Source: Pelotomaculum thermopropionicum SI (GTDB lineage: Bacteria > Bacillota > Desulfotomaculia > Desulfotomaculales > Pelotomaculaceae). From it: 64,000 bases of DNA. The translations under genes were made by a program, and so were the position numbers. This document shows positions 7,962 to 16,212 of this stretch, in pieces. How positions within the stretch are numbered: position 1 is the stretch's first letter; each line of letters begins with the position of its first letter. The notes under the pieces were generated by a model, which was not told the origin of the DNA, made no database searches, and saw nothing but the letters and a program-made list of their open reading frames with translations. The stretch covers positions 2,790,001 through 2,854,000 of the forward strand of contig AP009389.1 of assembly GCA_000010565.1 (NCBI GenBank). Reading direction: 5' to 3'.

Positions 7962-9831
7962 CAGTTAAAAACTTATAAGAGTTTATCTGCAAATTGCCGT
8001 TCACATCCAGTGCGGCCTTAAGCCCGTTAATCCTTCCTATTATCCGGCCCATACGCCTGCCGATCCTGATAATTACTCCTTCATTGCACTCGCCTATAGT
8101 TACCGTGCCCCTCTCTCCCGCTTCAATAATTGTTCTCACTCCCAGCTCCGCCCCGGCCTCGCCAATAATAACGCTGCCGCCGGCATAGATTTCCCCGCCG
8201 CGGAACACGCCGTTAATCCTTACGTTTCCTTCGGCATTAATAACAGTGTTAAAGCAACCCTTGCCCCGTATGGTTACATCTCCTGTTGCACGGATGTGGC
8301 AGTTTATGGCCCCGCCAATTTCCAGATTGGCTTTTTTAGTTTTCCTGCTTTTAAAGTAGTCTTCAGCAAGCTTTATGCTTTGAAGAATCCAGCAAAGGTT
8401 TTCTTTGCTGATGAACTGGTATGGATCGGCCAGCAGCCTGCGGCATGCAATAAAGACTTTTTCTAATTCTTCCGGTACCCCTAAAAAAAGAGTCTTAAAT
8501 AAATTATCCAGATTTTCCAGTATTGCCGGCAAACTAACCAGTTTCTTTTCAATCATCAATTTCAGGAGGTAACCATAGCTTATCCCTGCTTTTCGCACAG
8601 CGCTCTGAAAGGCAGGCAAGCTCATAACATTAATAATCTTTTTAATATCCTTTTCCAAAGAAGCAATACAAGCCAGAACTTCTTTCAGGAATTCCCTGGA
8701 CAGGCCGGCATTGACGATGCTATTTATAGCGTTGCCCTCAATATGCACCCTGTCGTAAGCGGCCACCCTGGCCCCCGACACAATGCCGTCCACCTCGATA
8801 ATGCCGGTGGTCCCAACCGTCATGGATTCCCTGACATTTCCGCGCACTATAACTAAACTGCCGTTAAAGAGTATATTTCCCGTCTCGATGCCCACATCCC
8901 CATTATGAACAAGAACATCTTCAACACTAATAAGGTAAATCCGTCCTAAACGCTGCAATACAGGGCGGCCACTCTTGCAGGCTACCACCTTGCTGCCGTC
9001 TTCAGACAAAACAGCTCCTTTGCCGGCACGCAGAATGACATTGCGCGGCGGGGGCGACAAAACTACCTCGCCGCATACGTTACGCCCCGGCCTGCCCATT
9101 ACTCCAGGGTGTTTTTGAGCCAGCAAGGCGCCTTCCTCCACACAGATTATGTTTTTTATATTGTAGTAATCCACCCTCCCGTCCTCTTTTATAACCGGCG
9201 CAAAATCATTTTCCTGCGGAAAAAAAATTTCAACTTTCTCATCCACCGACGGTTCGGGCGGCTCTCCCCTGGCTATCGTGACCCGGACTTTGCCGGGTTT
9301 ATCCATCACTTTAACAACCTCGCTTAAATCTACCCCTACCACCACATTTTCTTTAAATAACATTTCCATTAATTGTTTCACATCCAGGGGGCTTTTTAGT
9401 TCCTCTTTCTGAAGCGTCTTTAAATAAAGGTGCGCATGCGGCTCTTGATCAATTAGGTAGTGGGTTATAACTCTTGAAGGTTCTACTACAAGGAAGGCTT
9501 CCATTTTATCATTTGTTAACTCTATCCAGCACTTTCCATCTATCACCCTTTTAAAAGATTTTGTTTCAATCAAGTCTGCAGATGACACCTGAACTTTATC
9601 GCGGCACAAAACACCGTTTACATAAAGGTCAATTTCCGGCACTGGAATAATAGTAGCCATTTCGCCTGAATCTGCGGGATCACGAACATAAATCCTTCCA
9701 TCCTTCACCCAAGCTGCCCCGCTTTTAATATCCGTTTCAGAAGAACGAGCAATTGTGTTATCCGACAAACCAACAACGTCTTCTGTCAAGGCCTCTTCCA
9801 GAATTCTTATAATCTCTTTCTCGGATATCAT
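7942..9831 (-). CDS. fapA: FapA / DUF342-family protein
   Basis: This 629-residue protein has the FapA family architecture: an N-terminal domain, a central right-handed beta-helix rich in repeating glycine-valine turns ([20 protein letters not shown], then [20 protein letters not shown]), a helical insertion (about 380-480) and a final beta-helical tail. FapA proteins (DUF342) are linked to flagellar assembly or to polymer-forming cell-surface functions. It lies 30 bp downstream of an HD-GYP gene and is probably in the same transcript, behind the c-di-GMP riboswitch. That suggests control by cyclic di-GMP. No flagellar genes are in the window. Confidence 0.85.
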   Translation of the reverse strand: MISEKEIIRILEEALTEDVVGLSDNTIARSSETDIKSGAAWVKDGRIYVRDPADSGEMATIIPVPEIDLYVNGVLCRDKVQVSSADLIETKSFKRVIDGKCWIELTNDKMEAFLVVEPSRVITHYLIDQEPHAHLYLKTLQKEELKSPLDVKQLMEMLFKENVVVGVDLSEVVKVMDKPGKVRVTIARGEPPEPSVDEKVEIFFPQENDFAPVIKEDGRVDYYNIKNIICVEEGALLAQKHPGVMGRPGRNVCGEVVLSPPPRNVILRAGKGAVLSEDGSKVVACKSGRPVLQRLGRIYLISVEDVLVHNGDVGIETGNILFNGSLVIVRGNVRESMTVGTTGIIEVDGIVSGARVAAYDRVHIEGNAINSIVNAGLSREFLKEVLACIASLEKDIKKIINVMSLPAFQSAVRKAGISYGYLLKLMIEKKLVSLPAILENLDNLFKTLFLGVPEELEKVFIACRRLLADPYQFISKENLCWILQSIKLAEDYFKSRKTKKANLEIGGAINCHIRATGDVTIRGKGCFNTVINAEGNVRINGVFRGGEIYAGGSVIIGEAGAELGVRTIIEAGERGTVTIGECNEGVIIRIGRRMGRIIGRINGLKAALDVNGNLQINSYKFLTDAGRAN

Positions 9832-9861
9832 TTTTTATTAACCCTTCCGGCAATGTAAAAT

Positions 9862-10452
9862 TCATAATTTCACATTAGGATCCAAAAAATTTATTTCAGA
9901 CAGCGCCCGGCAAAATGCAGAAACAATTACAGGGTCGAATTGGCTGCCGGAACAACGCCTCAACTCTGCAACAGCAGCCCGGCAGTCTAATTTTGGCCGG
10001 TATACACGATCCGCAGTCATTGCTTCAAAAGCATCTGCTACTGCCAATATGCGCGCTCCTTTTGGTATACTGTTTCCCATTAAACCTCTTGGATAACCAT
10101 TCCCATCATAGCGTTCATGGTGATAAAGCGCTATCAAACTTACGTAATGCATGCCAGGTATTGCCTTAAGCAAGTTATAGCTAATAACTGGATGTTTTTT
10201 TATTTCAAGCCACTCTTCTAAACTTAATTTACCTGGTTTTAATAAATACGAATCTTTCATTCCCAGCTTTCCTACATCGTGAAGCAAACCAGCCAGATAG
10301 ATGTAATCTTGCTCTTTGTTTGACATGACCATTTTATCAGCAATAGCTATCGCTATTTTGGCTACCCTACGCGAATGCCGTTCTAAAGATGCATCACGCA
10401 ATTTCATTGTTTTTAGCAAAAAGTTAGTTATATATATAATGCCTTTGTTCAA
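9862..10452 (-). CDS. HD-GYP domain protein (probable c-di-GMP phosphodiesterase)
   Basis: This 196-residue protein is almost entirely an HD-GYP domain. It shows HSRRVAKIA, LLHDVGKLGM (the HD pair), KKHPVISYNLL, YHHERYDGNGYP (the GYP loop, here with N before GYP), ARILAVADAFEAMTADRVY and SGSQFDPVIVSAF. HD-GYP enzymes hydrolyse cyclic di-GMP. No receiver or sensor domain is attached. About 330 nt of leader separate it from the riboswitch terminator at 10781-10802, so the gene that degrades c-di-GMP appears to be controlled by c-di-GMP. It is followed by fapA. Confidence 0.9.
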   Translation of the reverse strand: MNKGIIYITNFLLKTMKLRDASLERHSRRVAKIAIAIADKMVMSNKEQDYIYLAGLLHDVGKLGMKDSYLLKPGKLSLEEWLEIKKHPVISYNLLKAIPGMHYVSLIALYHHERYDGNGYPRGLMGNSIPKGARILAVADAFEAMTADRVYRPKLDCRAAVAELRRCSGSQFDPVIVSAFCRALSEINFLDPNVKL

Positions 10453-10533
10453 AATTCAAGGCACCTCGAATTACGTTCTTTTCAAAATGAAACGGGAATT
10501 ATCATGACGGGATTATAAACGGAGGAAACATAA

Positions 10534-10605
10534 ATGGCAGGAATATCACAGAGGTGGCGCGTGGATTTCGTAGCATTCAAGAAGGTCAATATAAGGAGAA
10601 GATAA
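10534..10605 (+). CDS. possible 23-residue peptide with strong ribosome binding site
   Basis: On the plus strand, AAACGGAGGAAACATAA directly precedes ATGGCAGGAATATCACAG, an open frame of 23 codons rich in Arg and Lys at its end (VNIRRR). The Shine-Dalgarno match is excellent, but the frame is short. It overlaps the leader of the opposite-strand HD-GYP gene. It could be the 5' stub of a deleted gene or chance. Confidence 0.25.
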   Translation: MAGISQRWRVDFVAFKKVNIRRR

Positions 10606-10649
10606 ATTATTGTAATTATGGATATTAATGGTAGTTTTACTAACTAATA

Positions 10650-10663
10650 CCCCCCCCCCCCCC
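10650..10663. repeat. 14-bp poly-C tract (poly-G on the minus strand)
   Basis: Fourteen consecutive C occur in an AT-rich region. On the minus strand this is a G14 run inside the leader between the c-di-GMP riboswitch terminator and the HD-GYP gene. Such tracts are prone to slippage and to sequencing error. Confidence 0.9.
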
Positions 10664-10780
10664 GTCGAACATTTGTTCTACTAAAAATAACTAATAGTTT
10701 TATGCACCTATTGCAAACACCCGTCTTATACATAACAACAAAAACACCCCATTCTATCCCAAAAATTTAAAAATTAAAAT

Positions 10781-10802
10781 GCTACCCTGCCGTGAAGGTA
10801 GC
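10781..10802 (-). terminator. expression-platform terminator of the c-di-GMP riboswitch
   Basis: Minus-strand GCTACC (10797-10802) pairs with GGTAGC (10781-10786), and the stem is followed by ATTTTAATTTTTAAATTTTT. A competing stem, GCCGTGAA with TTCACGGC (10789-10796 and 10814-10821), overlaps this loop and the 3' edge of the aptamer. The two structures are mutually exclusive, as in transcription-attenuating riboswitches. Whether ligand turns expression on or off cannot be decided by eye. Confidence 0.6.
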
Positions 10803-10817
10803 TAAAAAAAATATTCA

Positions 10818-10897
10818 CGGCAACCCGGCTGTCATAGCATGTGCTTTAGACCCGTGGCTTTGCGTCCCCATCTTTCGACTGGGTTTGCCTTTATCTT
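10818..10897 (-). promoter_or_regulatory. cyclic di-GMP-I (GEMM-I) riboswitch aptamer
   Basis: On the minus strand the sequence contains the GEMM-I landmarks in order: GGCAAACC, CGAAAG (the GNRA-type loop), GGGACGCAAAGCC, CUAAAG, and the closing CAGCCGGGTTGCCG that pairs back to GGCAA. Order and spacing match the class I cyclic-di-GMP aptamer. It lies just downstream of a good promoter and upstream of an HD-GYP gene and fapA. Confidence 0.92.
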
Positions 10898-10920
10898 GCA
10901 ATTAATTTTATTTTTAGACA

Positions 10921-10949
10921 ATTTTAGACAATCCGGTCCCAACAGTCAA
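10921..10949 (-). promoter_or_regulatory. sigma-A-type promoter of the riboswitch transcript
   Basis: On the minus strand, TTGACT (10944-10949) and TAAAAT (10921-10926) are separated by exactly 17 bp. The predicted start is about 20 nt upstream of the aptamer. Confidence 0.65.
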
Positions 10950-11079
10950 TAGGACCAAAGTCCTATATAAAAGCTTTTCTCTCTTTAGCCCCCCAATCGG
11001 CCAACTTCTGGGCCACCCCTGCTATCCTCGGCAGAACCCTGTCAGGCGCTCGTGAAATTTTTCAAGTATTTTTCCAGCG

Positions 11080-11330
11080 CCCCGATTTATCAAGGAGAAA
11101 AACTTAAAGTCCGCCCAGGACGTACAAAACGCCCTTAAAGAGTAAAGCCCGTTTATACCGCGCCGACCGAACAGGCGGCCCTGGAAGAACTGGATCAGTT
11201 CCAAGCAGCCTGGGGTGAAAAATATCCTCTGATAATCAACTCCTGAAGGAAGGAAACCAAGGGGAAAAGCACCTTTCCCACGGATGACGCTTTGTTAAAG
11301 ATGCTGTACATGGCCACTCAAGATGTAAGC
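11080..11330 (+). pseudogene. IS256-family (mutator) transposase remnant
   Basis: Plus-strand frames show successive pieces of an IS256-type transposase C-terminus. These are SAQDVQNALKE, then VKPVYTAPTEQAALEELDQF and WGEKYPLIINS (11142-11246), then in another frame FPTDDALLKMLYMATQDVS. At least two frameshifts or stops separate them, and the N-terminal DDE part is gone. The element can no longer move. Confidence 0.7.
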
Positions 11331-11403
11331 TCATAAGAATAATTTACATCCCCGGATGCTAATCTCAACGCGATACCCCGCCGGCAGCGCCAGCGGAAAA
11401 ACA

Positions 11404-11811
11404 CTATTGGGGTAACTGAATAAATCCAGCAGTAGTGAAATGAACATCGAAAGCGAAGGCGTCTGTAATTTTCATTTTTTTCATTAAAGCAAAAGAAATG
11501 GCATCGGTAAAGGAAAATGTTTGATCGTTATATCTGCGTAAGATTGTAATTGCCTCTGCAGTGAGATCCGGATCGGCATAAATGATTTTAACCTTTAGTG
11601 AAGAAGCAATTCGTTCCCACCAGCCCAAGGCAACCTCCAGACCACAATCCAGCCTTAATAAAATATATGTCTCGGCCACTACCAGATTGGTGGTCAGAAG
11701 TTCATGATCTTTAAAAATTCCCTTATAAAAAGTACCGGCTGCTTCATGATACTGATCGCAGCGGTTGGTCACCGCTACCCAGGCGGAAGTATCCACGAAT
11801 ATTCGTTTCAA
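11404..11811 (-). CDS. PIN-domain toxin (VapC-like)
   Basis: This 135-residue PIN domain starts MKRIFVDTSAWVAV, with the first acidic residue in VDTSAW. It continues with VVAETYILL, and TFSFTDAISFALM supplies the later acidic site; the end, DAFAFDVHFTTAGF, is typical of PIN toxins. VapC-type toxins are Mg-dependent ribonucleases. It overlaps the last 4 bp of the upstream antitoxin-like gene, the standard toxin-antitoxin arrangement. All four acidic positions appear present, so the module may be functional. Confidence 0.85.
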   Translation of the reverse strand: MKRIFVDTSAWVAVTNRCDQYHEAAGTFYKGIFKDHELLTTNLVVAETYILLRLDCGLEVALGWWERIASSLKVKIIYADPDLTAEAITILRRYNDQTFSFTDAISFALMKKMKITDAFAFDVHFTTAGFIQLPQ

Positions 11812-12059
11812 TCCTTCCAGTTCTCCTTTTCCCGCAAAACCAGATAGTGGTCGTGCCGTTCGGAGAGATCCGCCGTTTTGCCGGTACCTAAACCGATAAT
11901 GTCGAGAGCTGGATCATGCAAGTCGGGTTCTTTTTGCAACCCCTGGTAAAGGTATTTTCTAATCAGCTCCGCCTGGGTTACCTTTTTTCTTTTGGCCATT
12001 AGACGCAATTGTTGATGTAAAGCCTGATCCACATATACTTGCAAGGGGATCTTTTTCAT
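11808..12059 (-). CDS. ribbon-helix-helix antitoxin-like protein (VapB role)
   Basis: This 83-residue protein starts MKKIPLQVYVDQALHQQLRL, followed by KVTQAELIRKYLYQGL. The first beta strand and helix pattern of a ribbon-helix-helix (CopG-like) DNA-binding domain is visible. The C-terminal acidic tail (SERHDHYLVLREKENW) would bind the PIN toxin encoded with a 4-bp overlap downstream. It probably represses its own operon; no operator was identified. Confidence 0.78.
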   Translation of the reverse strand: MKKIPLQVYVDQALHQQLRLMAKRKKVTQAELIRKYLYQGLQKEPDLHDPALDIIGLGTGKTADLSERHDHYLVLREKENWKD

Positions 12060-12173
12060 GAATCAGCTCACCTCTAGCTTTAATTCATTTATTTATTTTA
12101 CATGAAGGAATAGAATATTGTAAAGTTGCATAACCCCCGCCCTTTCACTGGTTTCCATCCAGTGCAACCTCTT

Positions 12174-12325
12174 TTACAGCCCCCTCCTATACTTCGCCAA
12201 GTACCCCTTCAGCAGCGCCTTAAACAGCGGCCCGTGGTTGGGTATCTTTAAGTGCAGCAGCTCATGCACAATAACCTCCGCGCGAAACGACGCCGGCTGC
12301 TGCAGTAAAGCCGGGTCGAAGGTCA
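12174..12325 (-). pseudogene. YgjP/M48-like metallopeptidase, C-terminal fragment
   Basis: The minus-strand frame reads LTFDPALLQQPASFRAEVIV followed by HELLHLKIPNHGPLF and a stop. It contains the zinc-binding HExxH-type motif HELLH and the downstream NHGPLF of the YgjP (WLM/DUF45-like) family. Such genes are often found beside type I restriction systems. The N-terminal half is missing, and the fragment joins directly to truncated hsdR sequence near 12323. Confidence 0.72.
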
Positions 12326-13042
12326 GCCGGCCTTCGTGCCCAGCCCGCAGGATGTGAGGTTGCCGAAAAGCTGCTGCTCCAGTTCGTTGCGGTCCACCAG
12401 CATGAGCACGGTGGGGTTGTCAAAGCGGGGATCTTCAATGAGCTTTTTGGCAATGGTGATCATGGTATAGGTCTTGCCTGACCCCTGGGTGTGCCAGACC
12501 AGCCCCCGTTTTTTGGCCGGACCGGCGGCGCGGTTAAGCACCCGGCCCACGGCCCGCATCTGGTGGGGCCGCAGGATGACCTTGTTCAGGAGGTCGTCTT
12601 TTCGGGTAAACATGATGAAGTCGGTCAGCACCCGCAGGACCCGCTGGGGGTGTATGAAGCTTTTGACCAGGGTTTCAAAGTCCTGGCTTTCAATTTCGTC
12701 CCGCCAGTTGAAGAGGTTCTTGCGGCTTAAGCTCCAGGTGGCCCCGTAGTAAAAGCGGGCCAGGTGGGTCAGGCCAAAGACTTGCGTCAAGGCTAAAAGT
12801 TCTGGGGCCTGCTGGTGATAACGGCGCAACTGGTCCAGGGCCTTGGCAATGCCCTCGATCTCGCCGGTGGACTTTGTTTCCACCAGCAGCACCGGAACGC
12901 CGTTGATTAAAAAGACAATGTCGGCCCGGATGGTATGGGTACCGTTGGTGTAGGTGAATTCGTCGGAAACCTGGAACACGTTGGCCCGCCAGTTGTCCAG
13001 GGACAACAGCCGGATGTTGCGCTCTCTTTTTTCTGTTTCCAC
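12323..13042 (-). pseudogene. hsdR: type I restriction enzyme HsdR, N-terminal fragment
   Basis: The frame covers the nuclease domain (ADIVFLINGVPVLLVETKS, the PD-(D/E)xK core), a linker, and the start of the helicase motor with Walker A (TQGSGKTYTMI) and motif Ia (VLMLVDRNELEQQLF). It then stops 4 codons after a junction. The remaining helicase and C-terminal domains, hundreds of residues, are deleted and replaced by a metallopeptidase fragment. The 5' end is also missing, since it starts inside the nuclease domain right after hsdM sequence. Non-functional. Confidence 0.85.
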
Positions 13043-13046
13043 AAAT

Positions 13047-13785
13047 CGAATATCTCCTCAGGGTGATTGAATGGATTAATGGTATCACGGTTCCACATGG
13101 GATTGGCGGTTACTTTATCAAAAACCCGCAGGGACCCGTCGGGGTTGGTAAAGGCCGGCCGGGCCATTGTGTCGCCCAGCCGGATTTCGGCCTCCAGATC
13201 GTGGATAAAGGCGTTCATTTTGGCCATGGCAAAGGTGGTGTAGTTGATTTCCTGGCCGTATATCTTTACCGGCGCGGTCTGGCTGTCGGTACCGTAGGCG
13301 TCCCGGCAGGCCAGAACGCTTTTAATCAAAAGGCCGCCGGATCCGCAGGCGGGGTCGTAAATCTCGTCGCCCGGCCGGGGCCGCAGGATTAACGCCATTA
13401 GCCAGGCAACCTCGCTGGGGGTGTAGAACTCGCCGGCGCTTTGCCCCTGGCCCTCGGCAAATTTGCGCAGCAAGTACTCGTAAGCGCGCCCCAGGATGTC
13501 GGCCTCAACGTCTTTTAAGCCCAGCCGGTGACGGGAAAGGATCTGGATGAGGTTGTAAAGGCGGTCGTTGTCGATTATGGGCTGCCCGGCGGCACGGGCG
13601 TTGAAATCCACCTGTTCGAAGATGCCCTGCAGTTTGGGGTTTTCCCGCGCCACCGCCCGCACGGCGTCGGTCAGGTATTCTCCAATGTCCTGGTTTTTTG
13701 AGCAATGGCCGGCCAGCGGGCTGTTTCCGGGATATAAAACCGGACCAGAGCGTGATCTTCATTAACCTGTCCTGAAAATTAATAA
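13047..13785 (-). pseudogene. hsdM: type I methyltransferase HsdM, internal fragment with frameshift
   Basis: HsdM sequence begins at GQVNEDHALVRFYIPETARW, breaks frame at a run of six A near 13690, and continues as IGEYLTDAVRAVARENPKL. It then shows GQSAGEFYTPSEVAWLM, DPACGSGGLL (SAM-binding motif I) and VTANPMWN (catalytic motif IV variant seen in this subfamily). The similarity ends at NPFNHPEEIF (13047), after which the reading continues into hsdR in a different frame. The N-terminal domain, the C-terminus and any hsdS are missing. Confidence 0.85.
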
Positions 13786-13858
13786 ACAACAACCATGAAA
13801 AGACCAACAACATACTAAACCAGACTCGATCATTTCTTCAAAAAATGAATCCGGTCAG

Positions 13859-15326
13859 CAGAAGGATAATATGTCTAACTGAAAAAGTTAGGCTATTAAT
13901 TCAACAGTGACCTTGTATCCAAGAGATTCCAGTTTTTTGATGGACTGTCTTATGACGGTCTCCCGTTTACGTTCCTCATAATAGGCTGGACCAAGCTCAA
14001 TGTAGCGTTGCTTTTGTTTTAACATATAGTAGACGATAGTTAAGATGCTGTGTGCAACTGCAACGGCAGCGCGGTTCGCTCCACGTCTTGCGGCAAGGCG
14101 GTGATACTGACTGGACAGATAGGTATTCTTGGTTCGGGCGGCAGCCCTGGCTGCTTCTACCAGCGCACTTCTTAGTTTCTGGTTTCCCTTGCGCGTTCGT
14201 ACCGACTTTCGTTTCCCGGCGATTTCATTGTTACCTGGAGACAGTCCTGCCCATGAACATAAATGAGCAGCGGAGGGGAATTGGTCCATATTGGTCCCTG
14301 TCTCGGCTAAAATTTGCTCAGCCGTGCGCCGGCCCACTCCGGGAATGGTGTCCAACAGCCCCAGGTCTTCTTCAAAAGGGAGCATTCGCTTCTTAACCTC
14401 TTCGTCCAGTTTCTTTATTTCATCGGTGAGAAAGTCGATGTGGCGCATTTGGGTTTTTAGTACCAGTTTCTGGTGCGGTCCAATCAAACCTTTAAGTGCC
14501 CGCCGCAAGTCCGCTTTCTTGTTTTTCAGCCTGCGCTGGGCCAGTTCAGATAATATTTCCGGGTCTTCTTCACCGGCAATCATTGCTTCAATCATGGCGC
14601 GGCCAGATTTGCCTAGCACGTCACTGGCTACGGAAGACAACTTGATGTTGGCTCCTTCAAGGACTTTTTGGATACGGTTGATTTCCCGTGCCCGCTCTTC
14701 AATAAGGCTTCGGCGGTAGCGGATAAGCTCCCTCAATTCCCTTTGATCGCGTGAGGGAATATAGCTGCCTTGTAAGAGACCGTGACGGAGCAAGCCGGCA
14801 ATCCATTCCGCATCTTTGACGTCGGTTTTGCGTCCGGGTACGTTCTTTATGTGCTTTGCATTCACTACCAGCGCCTGGATGCCTTCCAGCTCCAGCAGGT
14901 TATAAATCGGCCTCCAAAATGAACCTGTGCTTTCCATCGCTACATGAGTGCAACCTTTGTCTTTGATCCAGTCCACCATTGAAATGAGGTCATCGGTCAT
15001 CGTTGAAAAAGTACGAATCTCTTTCCCTTCAGGAGTAATGATGCAGGCCACGACTGTCTTTTTATGGACGTCAAGGCCGCAACAGCGGTTGTATACGACT
15101 TCCATCTGCTTTCCCCTTCTACGGCGGTTAATATTGAAGGGCTGGTGCAACAAACCATCATTGGTTATTCTGTCCTGCGTGCTTCCCACAAAAAGGGAGC
15201 AACAATCTGTGGTGCACCTGGTCGTTGGGGTCTGTCTAAGTTACGGGCTCTCGGCACCAAGGTAACACGACCTCCCTTCGCCAGCCGTATGAAAGAGATT
15301 CTTTATGCGTAATTTTCATCCTTCTG
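13859..15326 (-). mobile_element. IS110-family insertion sequence
   Basis: A complete transposase gene is bracketed by subterminal inverted repeats CAGAAGGAT (13859-13867) and ATCCTTCTG (15318-15326). About 30 bp follow the stop codon and about 220 non-coding bp precede the start. IS110 elements place a structured non-coding (bridge) RNA in such a region. Exact ends cannot be fixed without an empty site, because this family usually leaves no target duplication. It sits beside the truncated hsdM. Confidence 0.75.
13888..15105 (-). CDS. IS110-family transposase (DEDD recombinase)
   Basis: The most likely start is the ATG at 15105, preceded by AAGGGGAAAGCAG; a longer frame to 15189 exists but lacks similarity. 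From this start, catalytic residues D12 (GLDVHKKT), E58 (AMESTGSFW), D95 and D98 (KTDVKDAEW) form the DEDD RuvC-like site. The C-terminal domain shows LDTIPGVGRRTAEQIL (helix-hairpin-helix) and CSWAGLSPGNN with the conserved serine. At 405 residues it is full length and appears intact. It moves the surrounding element through a bridge-RNA-guided reaction, as known for the family. Confidence 0.93.
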   Translation of the reverse strand: MEVVYNRCCGLDVHKKTVVACIITPEGKEIRTFSTMTDDLISMVDWIKDKGCTHVAMESTGSFWRPIYNLLELEGIQALVVNAKHIKNVPGRKTDVKDAEWIAGLLRHGLLQGSYIPSRDQRELRELIRYRRSLIEERAREINRIQKVLEGANIKLSSVASDVLGKSGRAMIEAMIAGEEDPEILSELAQRRLKNKKADLRRALKGLIGPHQKLVLKTQMRHIDFLTDEIKKLDEEVKKRMLPFEEDLGLLDTIPGVGRRTAEQILAETGTNMDQFPSAAHLCSWAGLSPGNNEIAGKRKSVRTRKGNQKLRSALVEAARAAARTKNTYLSSQYHRLAARRGANRAAVAVAHSILTIVYYMLKQKQRYIELGPAYYEERKRETVIRQSIKKLESLGYKVTVELIA

Positions 15327-15430
15327 ATGGTGCCGCGTTAGCGGCATGGATGTCTTCGTAGATGAGCCAGAGTTCAGATCCCCCATCCCCAAAAAGCATT
15401 TCATAAAAAGAACGTCCCCCGGGTAATCTC

Positions 15431-15466
15431 TTGACACAGTGTATAGTGTCGATATATACTATACAC
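15431..15466 (+). promoter_or_regulatory. MerR-type promoter with dyad operator
   Basis: TTGACA (15431-15436) and TATACT (15455-15460) are separated by 18 bp, longer than the optimal 17. The spacer and -10 region hold the perfect inverted repeat GTGTATAGT (15439-15447) / ACTATACAC (15458-15466). Long spacers with a dyad are typical of MerR-activated promoters. It would drive the merR-like gene and the redox operon behind it. Confidence 0.72.
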
Positions 15467-15491
15467 AAGTAAGATTGTAGGAGAGTATGCT

Positions 15492-16211
15492 ATGACGCAA
15501 GAGGCTAAATTATATAAGATGAGCGATTTGGTACGATTATCTGGCGTATCCAAGCAGACAATTCACTTCTATCTCCGAGAAGGGCTATTGCTACCACCGA
15601 TACGCACCAGCAAAAACATGGCTTATTACGATGAGTCAACGGTGGACGATATCCGCTTCATCAAAGAACTGCAGGAAAAATACTACCTACCCCTGGCAGT
15701 GATTAAGGAAATTCTAAAGGCAAAACGTGAAGGCCAAGATCTCGGTGAAAAAGATCACCTGCTTATGTTTAATCAGCTGTTTCTTCAGGCTCGAAAAGGC
15801 GGTAGCGACGAACATTTTGATGAAGATTCTTTCTTGGCTAAGACCGGCCTCACGAAAAAGGAGTTACATCAATTGAGTCTTATCGGGATTATTTCACAGC
15901 CTACCGAAACCGAAAACAGACTATTTGACGGCTTCGACCTTGCTATCGCCAGGGCATTGAAAGAATTGATAACCATGGGGTTAGATCTGGAGGATCTTAT
16001 GCTGTATGGGGACTTTTTGCGGTTGTCCCGACGTGAAGCCGAGCTTGTTCATGACCGGATCTTTAATCGGTACGCCGGAGAAAAACATCAGCCACTCAAG
16101 GAGATTCAGATTAGATTGGAAAAAGTGAAAAGCCTGCTTACCGCCAAAGCATACCGCGAATTTTTTATAAACCACCGTCATCATTATGGAACCGAAAAAG
16201 GAGGCAACTGA
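15492..16211 (+). CDS. MerR-family transcriptional regulator
   Basis: This 239-residue protein has an N-terminal MerR helix-turn-helix (YKMSDLVRLSGVSKQTIHFY, then LREGLLLPP and YYDESTVDDIRFIKELQ), a linker helix, and a 130-residue effector domain without obvious cysteine metal-binding motifs. An AGGAG site precedes the ATG. It is the first gene of an operon with a cytochrome b, a ferredoxin and a molybdopterin oxidoreductase. The next gene starts 2 bp after its stop. It is probably an autoregulated activator of this operon via the dyad at 15439-15466. The inducer is unknown. Confidence 0.88.
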   Translation: MTQEAKLYKMSDLVRLSGVSKQTIHFYLREGLLLPPIRTSKNMAYYDESTVDDIRFIKELQEKYYLPLAVIKEILKAKREGQDLGEKDHLLMFNQLFLQARKGGSDEHFDEDSFLAKTGLTKKELHQLSLIGIISQPTETENRLFDGFDLAIARALKELITMGLDLEDLMLYGDFLRLSRREAELVHDRIFNRYAGEKHQPLKEIQIRLEKVKSLLTAKAYREFFINHRHHYGTEKGGN

Positions 16212-16212
16212 T

